This document shows positions 47,073 through 55,052 of a stretch of 64,000 bases of DNA, one piece after another; within the stretch, counting starts at the first letter, position 1, and each line of letters starts with the position of its first letter. The position numbers were made by a program, and so were the translations under genes. The notes beneath the pieces are model-generated. The model saw nothing but the letters and a program-made list of their open reading frames with translations. It searched no databases and was not told the origin of the DNA. The stretch is from Mycobacterium sp. IS-1264 (GTDB lineage: Bacteria > Actinomycetota > Actinomycetes > Mycobacteriales > Mycobacteriaceae), in NCBI RefSeq assembly GCF_001954195.1, contig NZ_MBES01000012.1, positions 62,001 through 126,000 of the forward strand, read 5' to 3'.

Positions 47073-47472
47073 GGTGTCTGCTACCGATTCTGTCACTAAA
47101 GTCGCCCCGAGTCGCGCCGCGAGCCACAGACGCCGCCGGCCGGCCGGGGGGCCGCTGCCGCATTCACCGCACAATGTAATTTTAGAATTTGCTATGTGAT
47201 TCTCGTCGGCGTACCTGCCGCAATTGATCGACTACGCAATTCATGAGTCACGTAAAGTCGGAAATAAGTACCTCAGTACCTCAGTAGATGGTCCTTTACC
47301 TAGTCTTATGTCGAAAGAAATCTACTGATCTCAGTATTTCGAGATGTCCTCAAATACGTCGTCCAGGCATATCCTTCCACGAATGTGTTAATTAACTGTT
47401 GTTTGCCTGAGAATTTCTGGGGTAGTCTTGTTACGTATCAGATTGGACGGATCGTGGAGGGAGGTCGGAAAA
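47073..47472. other. AT-rich intergenic tract
   Basis: About 400 bp without a gene and visibly poorer in GC than the rest of the window, except for a GC block near 47105-47160. It contains the second TCAGTA cluster, a GTTAATTAAC palindrome at 47387-47396, and presumably the promoter of the secreted-protein gene. I see no tRNA-like or other structured RNA. Confidence 0.7.
47265..47336. repeat. TCAGTA octamer cluster
   Basis: TAAGTA (47265), TCAGTA (47273) and TCAGTA (47281) repeat in direct orientation at 8-bp steps, with CC spacers. About 36 bp further, TACTGA (47323) and TCAGTA (47331) form an inverted pair around TC. With 47059-47072 this gives six exact TCAGTA/TACTGA copies plus one variant, all paired with 2-bp spacers. 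This arrangement is typical of operators or centromeres read by cooperative ribbon-helix-helix proteins. Confidence 0.65.
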
Positions 47473-47913
47473 ATGATTTCACTGCGATCCATGCGTAACG
47501 CCGCCGCAAGCGCGGTAGGCGCCGGCGCGCTCGCCGGAGCCATGCTCGTCGGCGGCGTTCCCGCGGCGCAAGCCGCGCCAGCGCCCACTCCAGCGACGAG
47601 CTTCGACACCGTCGGGCCGCATGGCGGCGCACCCCTTAGTCCCGGCGTGATCCCGGACCGCCCCGGCGGGGGCGGAGGTGGCCATGGCGGCGGAGGCCAT
47701 GGTCCTGGCCCCGGCCCCGGTTGGGGTCACGGACCTGGTCCCGGTTGGGGTAAAGGCCCCGGTTGGGTTCCCGGCCCGGTTTGGCACGGTCCCGATGTCG
47801 GATGGTGGGGTCACCCCGGCAACGGTTGGGGCAACATCCCGCCAGGTCGCGGCTTCTGGGCTCCCGGGCACTGGTGGGGGCCCGCTGAGCACTGGTGGAA
47901 CTGGTGGTGGTGA
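47473..47913 (+). CDS. Secreted Gly/Pro/Trp/His-rich protein
   Basis: A 146-residue precursor with a clear signal peptide (MRNAAASAVGAGALAGAMLVGGVPAAQAAPAP; cleavage after AQA, about residue 37). The mature part is low-complexity: a GGGGGGHGGGGHG stretch, repeats of GPGPGWGHG/GPGPGWGKG, and a Trp-rich end (HWWGPAEHWWNWWW). It has no catalytic motif. Trp/His repeats could bind wall polymers or metals; that is speculation. ATG at 47473 follows GGAGGGAGG. An intrinsic terminator follows. Confidence 0.8.
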   Translation: MISLRSMRNAAASAVGAGALAGAMLVGGVPAAQAAPAPTPATSFDTVGPHGGAPLSPGVIPDRPGGGGGGHGGGGHGPGPGPGWGHGPGPGWGKGPGWVPGPVWHGPDVGWWGHPGNGWGNIPPGRGFWAPGHWWGPAEHWWNWWW

Positions 47914-47995
47914 GCCAAGCCGCTAGCTTCGTGTGGCGCGGTCAGCCTTGTCCTGCCGAGCGTTTAGGTTGACCCGCCCGCGCTGAGGGGGGAAC

Positions 47996-48030
47996 GTCAT
48001 GCCGGCCTACCACCGCGAGGCCGGCATGAC
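47996..48030. terminator. First hairpin after the secreted-protein gene
   Basis: A perfect 13-bp stem, GTCATGCCGGCCT with AGGCCGGCATGAC, around a 9-nt loop. It is followed by C-rich sequence, not a U-tract. Confidence 0.5.
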
Positions 48031-48045
48031 CCCCCACCCAAAGGC

Positions 48046-48092
48046 ATCCATGCCGACCCGAGACCGGCCTCGGGTCGGCATGGATTCTTTTT
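48046..48092 (+). terminator. Strong intrinsic terminator
   Basis: A perfect 17-bp stem (ATCCATGCCGACCCGAG with CTCGGGTCGGCATGGAT), 6-nt loop, then TCTTTTT. It ends plus-strand transcription just before the convergent fadE6 stop. Confidence 0.9.
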
Positions 48093-49395
48093 ACGGGTCG
48101 CGGGGCAGGCCCAGGAGCCGCTCGGCGATGATGTTGAGTTGCACCTCCGACGTGCCCCCGTAAATGGTCGTGGCGCGGCTGGCCAGGAGGTACTCGTCCC
48201 ACTTGCCCGCCAACTGGTCGGGGTCGCCGATCGCGGCGTCTGTGCCGAAGGAGGACACCGCGAATTCGGCGTAGCCCTGGCCGGTGCGCATCGACAGCAG
48301 CTTTGAGATCGCCGCCGACGGCATGGCGTCGCCGCCGGCCAGCGTCAACAGCGTCGAGCGGAGGTTTAGCACCTTGGCGGCGTGACCTTCGGCGATCAAT
48401 TGCCCGGCCCGGTGTTGCGCGATCTGGTCGAACTGGCCGTCGCGGACGAACTCGACGAATTCCGGCAGGGTGGCAAGGAAATTCGCGTCGCTGCTGCCGA
48501 TCGATACCCGCTCCGCCGTCAGAGTGTTGCGGCTGACCTCCCAGCCCCGGTTGACGTCACCGAGCACGCACTCGTCCGGGACGAACACGTCGTCGATGTA
48601 GACGGTGTTGAACATCGCGTTGCCGGTGAGCTCGCGCAGCGGCTTGACGGTGACACCTTCGCTTTTCATGTCGAGCAGGAAGTACGTGATGCCGTTGTGC
48701 TTCGGCGCCGACGGATCCGTCCGCGCCAGCAGCGCGCCCCAGTGCGAGTACTGCGCGTAGGTGGTCCAGATCTTCTGCCCGGTGATGCGCCACCCGCCGT
48801 CGGCCCGCGTCGCCTTGGTGGTCAACCCGGCCAGATCCGACCCGGCGCCCGGCTCGGAAAACAGTTGGCACCAGACCATTTCGGCGCGGAAGGTGGGTGG
48901 CAGGAAGCGTTGTTTCTGCTCTTCGGTTCCGAACGCGACGATCGACGGAATGATCCAGGCGGCGATGCCGACCTGCGGCCGTTTGACCCGTCCGGTGGTG
49001 AACTCCTGGGCGATGATGATCTGCTCGACCGGGCTCGACGCCCGGCCCCACGGTTTGGGCAGGTAGGGCAGCACCCACCCGCCCTCGGCGATCGCGACCT
49101 TGCGGGGCTCGCGGTCCATCGCCTTGAGCGCCGCCACCTCGGCCCGGATTTCGGACCGCAGCTTTTCGGTATCGGGGTCCAGGTCGATGTCCACGGCACG
49201 CATCCCCGTGGTGGTCGCGGTATCGACCACCCTTTGCGGGTACTCCGATCGGCGTCCGAACGACGCGGCGAGGATCACCGCCCGGCGGTAGTACACGTTC
49301 GTGTCGTGCTCCCAGGTGAACCCGATGCCCCCGTGCACCTGGATGCAGTCCTGTGTGCAGCGCAGGGCGGCCGCCGGAGCCAGCGTCGCCGCCAC
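48091..49395 (-). pseudogene. fadE6: FadE6, C-terminal half of a frameshifted acyl-CoA dehydrogenase
   Basis: 434 codons that encode the end of the first and all of the second acyl-CoA dehydrogenase unit of a fused FadE6 (Rv0271c, 731 residues in M. tuberculosis). Motifs: CQLFSEPGAGSDLAGLTTKATR, GQKIWTTYAQYSHWG and the C-terminal ASRATTIYGGTSEVQLNIIAERLLGL. The GTG at 49395 is only the first start codon in this frame; homology continues upstream (AGSGVEFAAAVAATLAPAAA) to a stop and into the other frame. If translated alone it would still contain a whole second dehydrogenase domain. The break is described in the findings. Confidence 0.8.
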
Positions 49396-50288
49396 GGCGG
49401 CGGCGAACTCGACTCCGGAACCTGCTGTGTCCCAATCATTTGGCTAGCCTCGTCGATGGCGCGCGCGGCATCCCACACCGCGGCGGTCGCTCGCTCGGTG
49501 TCGGCGATCATCTCCGCGCACTTGTGCTTGATGGCCTGGAACTGGCCGATCGGCCTGCCGAACTGTTCGCGGATCTTGGCGTATTGCGAGGCGGTGTCCG
49601 TGGCCCAGCGCGCCACGCCGATCGCCTCCGCGGACAGCAGCGTGGTCATCAGCGCGTGCGCGGTCGCCATGGTCAGGCTGCTCAACACCGTGTCATCGCC
49701 GACCTCGACAGCGTTGGCCCGCACATGCGCGATCGGGCGCAGTGGGTCAACGCTTTTCACCGGCTCGATTTCCAGCTGGTCGGCGCGCAGCACCACCCAC
49801 TCGTCACCGCTGTCGATCGCCACCGGAAGCACCAGCACCGATGCCTGCGCCGCCGCGGGCACGGCGTGCGCTTCACCGCGGATCACCAGCGCGTCACCCT
49901 GCCTGGTGGCGGTCAGGCCGGAATCCAGCGCGTAGGCGGCGATGGCCGTGCCGGACGCGAGGTCGGCGAGCACCTTTGCCTCCGGGTCGTGCGCGGCGAT
50001 CAGCGCGCTGGCGATCGCCGACGGCGCGAACGGTCCGGGTACCGCACCGTAGCCGAACTCGGCGAGCACGATGGCCAGCTCGAGGATGCCGAATCCCTGT
50101 CCGCCGACGGACTCCGTCAGATGAACCCCCTGCAGGCCCTGTTCGGCCGCCGCGCGCCAGTAGGGCGGCGGGTTCTCGATGGGTGTTTCCATGGCCGCGT
50201 GCAGCACCTCCGACGGCGCGACGCGCGCCACCAGGGATCGCACCGAATCGGCCAGGTCTTGATGCTCAGGAGTTATCGCGATCGGCAT
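49275..50288 (-). pseudogene. fadE6: FadE6, N-terminal half of a frameshifted acyl-CoA dehydrogenase
   Basis: 338 codons from ATG at 50288 (ribosome site GGAAGG). It opens MPIAITPEHQDLADSVRSLVARVAPSEVLH and continues through GVHLTESVGGQGFGILELAIVLAEFGYG to YAKIREQFGRPIGQFQAIKHKCAEMIADTERATAAVWDAARAIDEA, matching FadE6 closely. After that the frame turns to Arg/Pro-rich nonsense (PPPWRRRWLRRPPC) because one base is missing near 49439. It should be one gene of about 2.2 kb with the next half. It would catalyse acyl-CoA dehydrogenation if the frame were intact. Confidence 0.8.
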
Positions 50289-50332
50289 TGGTCGCCTTCC
50301 CACACTCTGTGTTTCGGCCAGCGCCTTCCAAG

Positions 50333-51283
50333 CTAACAACCGGTGGGTTGGTTGACCACATTGGCCAACGGAAGCCCGTCGCGCAGCCGGCGGCAGTTGG
50401 CAACGGCCTCGACCAGATACCGCCGCATGGTGTCGGCCGTGTACCAGGTGACGTGCGGCGTCAGCACTACATTGTCCAGGCCCAGCAGGGGATTGTCGGG
50501 GGCGACCGGCTCGGCGTCGAAAACGTCCAGGCCCGCCGCGGCCAGCCGGCCGCCGCGCAGCGCGTCGACGAGCGCGTCTTCGTCGACGACGGCTCCGCGT
50601 GACGTGTTGACCAGTACCGCATCCGGTTTCATCCGGGCCAGCGCGTCCCGGTCGAGCAGATGGACGGTGTCGGCGCGCAACGGTAGGTGCAGCGAGACGA
50701 TGTCGCTGGCCGCCAGCAATTCGGGCAGCCGCCGCCAACCGGGCCGCCCGTCGTCGCGGGTGCTGGTGTGCAGCACGGTGGCGCCCATGGCGGTGACGAT
50801 GTCGCCGACACGCTTGGCGATGTTGCCGTAGCCGACCAGGCCGACGGTGCAGCCGCCGATATCGCGTACCGTCTCGCCGAGCTCGGGATCGGCCGGCCAG
50901 CCGCAACCGCGGCGCACCGCACGATCCAGCGTCGGGAGCCTGCGCAAGGCGGCCAGCATCAGCAACACCGTGCCCTCGGCCACCGACGGTGCGTTAGCAC
51001 CGGGCATATTGGCCACTGCGATACCGCATTTCGTCGCGGTTTCCACGTCGATGGTGTTGACTCCGGCGCCGAGTTTGTGCACCAACCGCAGGCGTGGCGC
51101 GCGCCGCAGGTCGGCGCCCGACAGGGGCCGCAGCACATGCCAGATCACCTGCGCGTCCGGCAGCTCCCGGTAGAAGGCGGTGTCGTCATCGTCGGCACAC
51201 CAACGAATGTCCAGCCAATCCGCTTCGGGCGCAACAAAATTAAGGACCTTGTCGCCGGGGACAAAATGGGCCAGTATCCTCAC
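50333..51283 (-). CDS. D-2-hydroxyacid dehydrogenase
   Basis: About 316 residues of the D-isomer 2-hydroxyacid dehydrogenase family. The Rossmann motif is TVGLVGYGNIAKRVGDIV; catalytic residues are Arg in NTSRGAVVDEDALVDAL, Glu in GLDVFDAEPV and His in LTPHVTWYT. It interconverts a 2-oxoacid and a D-2-hydroxyacid with NAD(P)H; the substrate is unknown. GTG at 51283 starts 7 bp after the hydrolase stop, so the two are co-transcribed. Absent here in M. tuberculosis as far as I recall. Confidence 0.87.
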   Translation of the reverse strand: MRILAHFVPGDKVLNFVAPEADWLDIRWCADDDDTAFYRELPDAQVIWHVLRPLSGADLRRAPRLRLVHKLGAGVNTIDVETATKCGIAVANMPGANAPSVAEGTVLLMLAALRRLPTLDRAVRRGCGWPADPELGETVRDIGGCTVGLVGYGNIAKRVGDIVTAMGATVLHTSTRDDGRPGWRRLPELLAASDIVSLHLPLRADTVHLLDRDALARMKPDAVLVNTSRGAVVDEDALVDALRGGRLAAAGLDVFDAEPVAPDNPLLGLDNVVLTPHVTWYTADTMRRYLVEAVANCRRLRDGLPLANVVNQPTGC

Positions 51284-51290
51284 GAGATTC

Positions 51291-52424
51291 TTAGCGCCAC
51301 CGCTTGGATATCCACTTGGCGATGGTATCGGCCTGCTCGGTGCGCGCGCCCGGGGTGCTGAAGTAGTGGTCGGTGTCGATCGAGCATTGGGTCTTGTCGG
51401 TGGCGGCGAGCCCGTCGTAGATGCGCTGGGCATCCGATGGAAAGACGCCGGTGTCGGCGTCGGCGTTGATCACCAGGGCCGGGCAGGAGATGCGGGCCAG
51501 ATGCGGCTCGGCGCGGGTTTGCGCGACCCGCAGACTCCACATGCCCAGCCAGTTGCGCAGCGTGCAGGCCGCGGCGATGCCGTGTGCGGAGCGGTTGGCC
51601 TTGGCCGGGATGCCCGCGTAACACAGATTCGGCTGACGCTTGGTGGGCTCGATGCTCGGATCGACCATGCGGGGATCGGCCCAGGTTCGCATGACGGTGA
51701 ACGGTCGATCGGAAAACCCCGCGGCGCGAACGCGTTTGAGTTCCATCTCGGCCCAGTCGGTAATGGCATGGTTGCGCGCGGTCTGTGCCGCACGATAGCG
51801 GGCCAGGAACTCCGGCGAGTACGGCGGACCGTTCGCCTCGTCGAACAGGTCGAGCTCGGGATCGGTGGCGACGGGATCGTTCTCGTCGACGACGGCGGCG
51901 TCCATCCACGCCGTCAGCACCTCGGGGCGCCCGGGATGGGCGGCGGTGGCCACGTAGCCGTCGGCGGGAATCAACTCGCCCAGCCCGGCCGCCGGACGCA
52001 TCCCCTCGAGCGGGGTCACGTTGGGTTCGACGGCCTGGGACTGATACGCGGCCATCAAGGAGCCGCCGCCGGAATTGCCCAGCAGCACAACGGTATCCAC
52101 GCCCTGGACTTCGCGCAGCCAGCGGACCCCGACGCCGATGTCGACCAGGGCGTGGTCGAGCAGAAAGCTGCTTTCGAAACCCCGGAATCTGGTGTTCCAG
52201 CCGAGAAACCCGACGCCGCGGGTCGCGATGTAGTCGGCGAGATAGTGCTCGGAGAAGTCGATCTGGTAATGCGTGGCGATCATCGCCACCTTCGGCTTGC
52301 GCCCGACCGCGCGGTGGTACAGGCCCTGGCACGGATGGCCACCCGCGCCGGCGCGTCCCGCGGTGGGAGACGGCAGCCCGACGAACTCACGGATAACGCC
52401 AGCTGCAGGAGTATGACGAGTCAC
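51291..52424 (-). CDS. Alpha/beta hydrolase (Rv0272c-like)
   Basis: A 377-residue alpha/beta hydrolase, the length of Rv0272c. The nucleophile elbow is LLGNSGGGSLMAAY (Ser near 126), followed by the acid region VINADADTGVFPSDAQRIYD and His in SIDTDHYFSTPG. The substrate is unknown. GTG at 52424 overlaps the upstream TetR stop as GTGA; longer in-frame extensions run through the TetR gene and are rejected. Operon: TetR, hydrolase, D-2-hydroxyacid dehydrogenase. Confidence 0.85.
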   Translation of the reverse strand: MTRHTPAAGVIREFVGLPSPTAGRAGAGGHPCQGLYHRAVGRKPKVAMIATHYQIDFSEHYLADYIATRGVGFLGWNTRFRGFESSFLLDHALVDIGVGVRWLREVQGVDTVVLLGNSGGGSLMAAYQSQAVEPNVTPLEGMRPAAGLGELIPADGYVATAAHPGRPEVLTAWMDAAVVDENDPVATDPELDLFDEANGPPYSPEFLARYRAAQTARNHAITDWAEMELKRVRAAGFSDRPFTVMRTWADPRMVDPSIEPTKRQPNLCYAGIPAKANRSAHGIAAACTLRNWLGMWSLRVAQTRAEPHLARISCPALVINADADTGVFPSDAQRIYDGLAATDKTQCSIDTDHYFSTPGARTEQADTIAKWISKRWR

Positions 52425-53074
52425 TTCAGCGGCTCTCCTGGGGAGTAGATGGCCCGGTAGTAGATGTTGGCAAGCGTCTGGATGCAGGCCCGATCGTCGG
52501 GCTCGCCGGAGCGTGCCCCACTGAGCTGGATGTAGCAGAACTGGTTGAACATCGCCACGATCGCCTCGGCGATGAGCCGCGGGTCGTCTTCCGCGCAGTA
52601 TCCCTCGGCCTGGGCCCGACGCACCGTCTCGGTGATGAAAGAGATTGGTATCGCACATATTTCGGACCAGTACTGGGCGAAGTCGTCGTTGACCATCGCC
52701 AGCTGGGACACGCCGATCATCTCGGCCAGCCGGTGGCGGTAGGTGTGCCAGTGCGCGGCGGCGGCCTCGTACGCCCGCTCGCGATGCGACAGGCCGTGCC
52801 GGGTCACCGTCAGCGCACGCTGGTTGGCCTCGTCGCGGAAGCGCAGGGCCCACTGCCGGACCATCGCCTCTTTGGAGTCGTAGTAGTTGTAGAACGAGGC
52901 CGCCGAACGGCCCGCCTCCGTCGCGATGTCGGCGATGGTCGTGGCCAGAATGCCCTTGCGCGCGATGACCGTTCGGGCGGCCGCGTCGATCGCCGCTTGG
53001 GTGCGGCGGCCCCGGTGCGTCGGGAAGTCGGGGGACTGGCCTGGCCGGCGATTGGGCTCTGCCGCGGTCAACAC
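52421..53074 (-). CDS. TetR-family regulator (Rv0273c-like)
   Basis: About 217 residues. HTH in AAIDAAARTVIARKGILATTIADIATEAGRSAASFYNYYDSKEAMVRQWAL. The C-terminal part (YRHRLAEMIGVSQLAMVNDDFAQYWSEICAIPISFITETVRRAQAEGY) is a TetR ligand domain. GTG at 53074 is chosen because GGGAGG is 8 bp upstream. The palindromes at 53099-53130, between it and the divergent VOC gene, are likely its operator. Confidence 0.88.
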   Translation of the reverse strand: MLTAAEPNRRPGQSPDFPTHRGRRTQAAIDAAARTVIARKGILATTIADIATEAGRSAASFYNYYDSKEAMVRQWALRFRDEANQRALTVTRHGLSHRERAYEAAAAHWHTYRHRLAEMIGVSQLAMVNDDFAQYWSEICAIPISFITETVRRAQAEGYCAEDDPRLIAEAIVAMFNQFCYIQLSGARSGEPDDRACIQTLANIYYRAIYSPGEPLK

Positions 53075-53098
53075 GTGGCACACCTCCCTGGAGCAAAA

Positions 53099-53130
53099 CT
53101 GAATCTGATGTTAGATTCAGATCTGAATCT
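53099..53130. promoter_or_regulatory. Overlapping palindromic operators, TetR/VOC divergent promoter
   Basis: CTGAATCT-GATGTT-AGATTCAG (53099-53120) is a perfect 8-bp inverted repeat. Its right arm is also the left arm of AGATTCAGATCTGAATCT (53113-53130), a perfect 18-bp palindrome. So three TGAATCT half-sites alternate in orientation. A TetR dimer, or two, could bind and repress both directions. Confidence 0.75.
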
Positions 53131-53165
53131 TGGCCAGGGCCTGCACCTCGATTGGGAGCCGCAAG

Positions 53166-53747
53166 ATGATCAAGCCGCACAACACCAACACGGAATTCGA
53201 GCTCGGCGGAATCAATCACGTCGCGCTGGTGTGCTCCGACATGGCACGCACCGTGGACTTCTACAGCAACGTCCTGGGCATGCCGCTGATCAAATCGCTC
53301 GATCTGCCGGGTGGTCAGGGGCAGCACTTCTTCTTCGACGCCGGCAACGGCGACTGCGTCGCCTTTTTCTGGTTCGCCGACGCGGCCGACCGGGTGCCCG
53401 GCATCTCGTCGCCGGGCGCCATCCCGGGCATCGGCGACATCACCAGCGCGGTGAGCACGATGAACCACCTGGCGTTTCATGTGCCGGCCGAGAAGTTCGA
53501 CGCCTACCGGCAACGACTCAAGGACAAGGGCGTGCGTGTGGGCCCGGTGCTCAACCACGACGAGAGTGAGATGCAGGTGTCGGCGACGGTGCATCCCGGC
53601 GTGTACGTGCGCTCGTTCTACTTTCAGGATCCCGACGGCATCACGCTGGAATTCGCTTGCTGGGTAAAGGAATTCACCGACGGCGACGCTCAGGCGGTGC
53701 CGAAGACGGCGGCCGACCGGCGACCTCGGGTCCAGGCCGTAGGCTGA
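53166..53747 (+). CDS. VOC-family (glyoxalase/dioxygenase-type) protein
   Basis: A 193-residue vicinal-oxygen-chelate protein, the length of Rv0274. Metal ligands would be His in GGINHVALVCSD, His in TMNHLAFHVPAEKF and Glu in DPDGITLEFACW. The family includes extradiol dioxygenases and glyoxalases; the substrate is unknown. ATG at 53166 follows GGGAG. Divergent from, and probably controlled by, the TetR at 52421-53074. Confidence 0.87.
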   Translation: MIKPHNTNTEFELGGINHVALVCSDMARTVDFYSNVLGMPLIKSLDLPGGQGQHFFFDAGNGDCVAFFWFADAADRVPGISSPGAIPGIGDITSAVSTMNHLAFHVPAEKFDAYRQRLKDKGVRVGPVLNHDESEMQVSATVHPGVYVRSFYFQDPDGITLEFACWVKEFTDGDAQAVPKTAADRRPRVQAVG

Positions 53748-53780
53748 CTGGCAAGACCGTGCGCAACCCGGGGGACGCCC

Positions 53781-54332
53781 ATGATTACCGACGGGGTTTT
53801 GACCGACGAACAGATCGCGGCGTTGACGCCCGCACAGCGGCGGGAGCTGATCTCCCGTCTTGAGCAACCCTTGAGCGAGTTGATTGACCCGGAGTTGATC
53901 AGCCGGATTCGGCGTATCCGGTTGGGCGTCATGATCGGTGGTTCGATCGCCATGATCCCCTGGCTCGTCTACCTCTCGATGACGCTGCCGGAGAACTACG
54001 TCGCGCACAACTGGCCCGTCACCTGGGTCGGTTTCGATATCTTGCTGGTCGTGTTCATGGCGGCCACGGCCGTGCTGGGATACCTGCGTCGCCAGCTGCT
54101 GGTGCTTGCCGCGTTCACCGCCGGCGTGTTGCTGATCTGCGACGCATGGTTCGACCTATTGACCGCCGGACCCAACGACCTGCGGCTGTCGGTGATCACG
54201 GCGCTGGGGATCGAGGTGCCGGTGGCGGTCCTTTTGATCACCGGCGCGCTGCGGGTCGTGCGGCTTACGATGATGCGCTTTTGGCTGCTGAAGCCCGGGA
54301 TGCGACTGTGGCAGCTGCCGCTGTTTCCCTGA
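53781..54332 (+). CDS. Small four-helix membrane protein
   Basis: A 183-residue protein I do not recognise. The N-terminal 45 residues are soluble and acidic (LTDEQIAALTPAQRRELISRLEQPL). Four hydrophobic segments follow near residues 48-68, 82-102, 106-126 and 137-160, ending in a short basic tail. ATG at 53781. Its 3' end overlaps the convergent TetR by 68 bp. Confidence 0.72.
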   Translation: MITDGVLTDEQIAALTPAQRRELISRLEQPLSELIDPELISRIRRIRLGVMIGGSIAMIPWLVYLSMTLPENYVAHNWPVTWVGFDILLVVFMAATAVLGYLRRQLLVLAAFTAGVLLICDAWFDLLTAGPNDLRLSVITALGIEVPVAVLLITGALRVVRLTMMRFWLLKPGMRLWQLPLFP

Positions 54333-54954
54333 GGCCGTACAGGTTTGGGTCGGCGAGGCGGTCGAGCAGCGAGGCCAGCTGATCGACCAGCTGGTCCGGT
54401 TCGAGCCGGACGTCGCCGGCCAGCCAGGCGCTGATCGTTTGGCCGGCGCCGCCGACCGCGAAGTGCGCCCCCGCCTTCATGCGGTCGTTTGCCGGCATCC
54501 GCTCGGCATCGCCGGCGTGCTGGCCCAGCAGCATGGCGAACAGCGCGGTGGACTCGGCGCGCTTGCGCACGATCACGGGATCGGCGAGCTGGGTGCTGAA
54601 CAGCAGGCGCCCGACGCGGGCATCACCGGCGATAGTCCGCACGATGTTGGCCATCCCCGCTCGCGTCTGCTCGTGCACGGGTACCGCCGCGACCGCGGCC
54701 TGCGTGGTGGCGGCCAGATCGGCGACGACCCAATCGAAGACGTGGCCGACGAATTCGTCCTTGTCCGCGAAGCTTTCGTAGAAGTACCGCGCGGCCAGGC
54801 CCGCCCGGCGGCACACGCCGCGCACGGTCAGAGCCGAGACGTCCTGCCGCTCCGCCCCCAGCAGGTCCAGGCCGGCGGCCAATAGCCGGCCGCGGCGAGC
54901 CGCAAGCCGTTCGGCGGCCTTCACCCCGCGGTAGGGCCGTGCGCTCTCGCTCAT
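54265..54954 (-). CDS. TetR-family regulator (Rv0275c-like)
   Basis: About 229 residues from ATG at 54954; a TTG at 54990 would give 241, the length of Rv0275c, and cannot be excluded. The HTH is LLAAGLDLLGAERQDVSALTVRGVCRRAGLAARYFYESFADKDEFVGHVFDWV. It is divergent from the MpaB-like oxygenase, its likely target. Confidence 0.82.
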   Translation of the reverse strand: MSESARPYRGVKAAERLAARRGRLLAAGLDLLGAERQDVSALTVRGVCRRAGLAARYFYESFADKDEFVGHVFDWVVADLAATTQAAVAAVPVHEQTRAGMANIVRTIAGDARVGRLLFSTQLADPVIVRKRAESTALFAMLLGQHAGDAERMPANDRMKAGAHFAVGGAGQTISAWLAGDVRLEPDQLVDQLASLLDRLADPNLYGLRETAAAATVASRASAAKSASS

Positions 54955-55052
54955 GAAGACGATCTTGACATCGGCGCGGCGTGGGGACAATATCAGGAAA
55001 CAAGCGTTCTCACATTTGGCTCGGCGGCGGCCGCGGGAGGTTCACCTTGGCA

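Noticed and set aside
51291..54008. A 905-codon extension of the alpha/beta hydrolase
   Set aside because: Its upstream part crosses the TetR gene, the palindromic operator and the divergent VOC gene; homology begins at GTG 52424.
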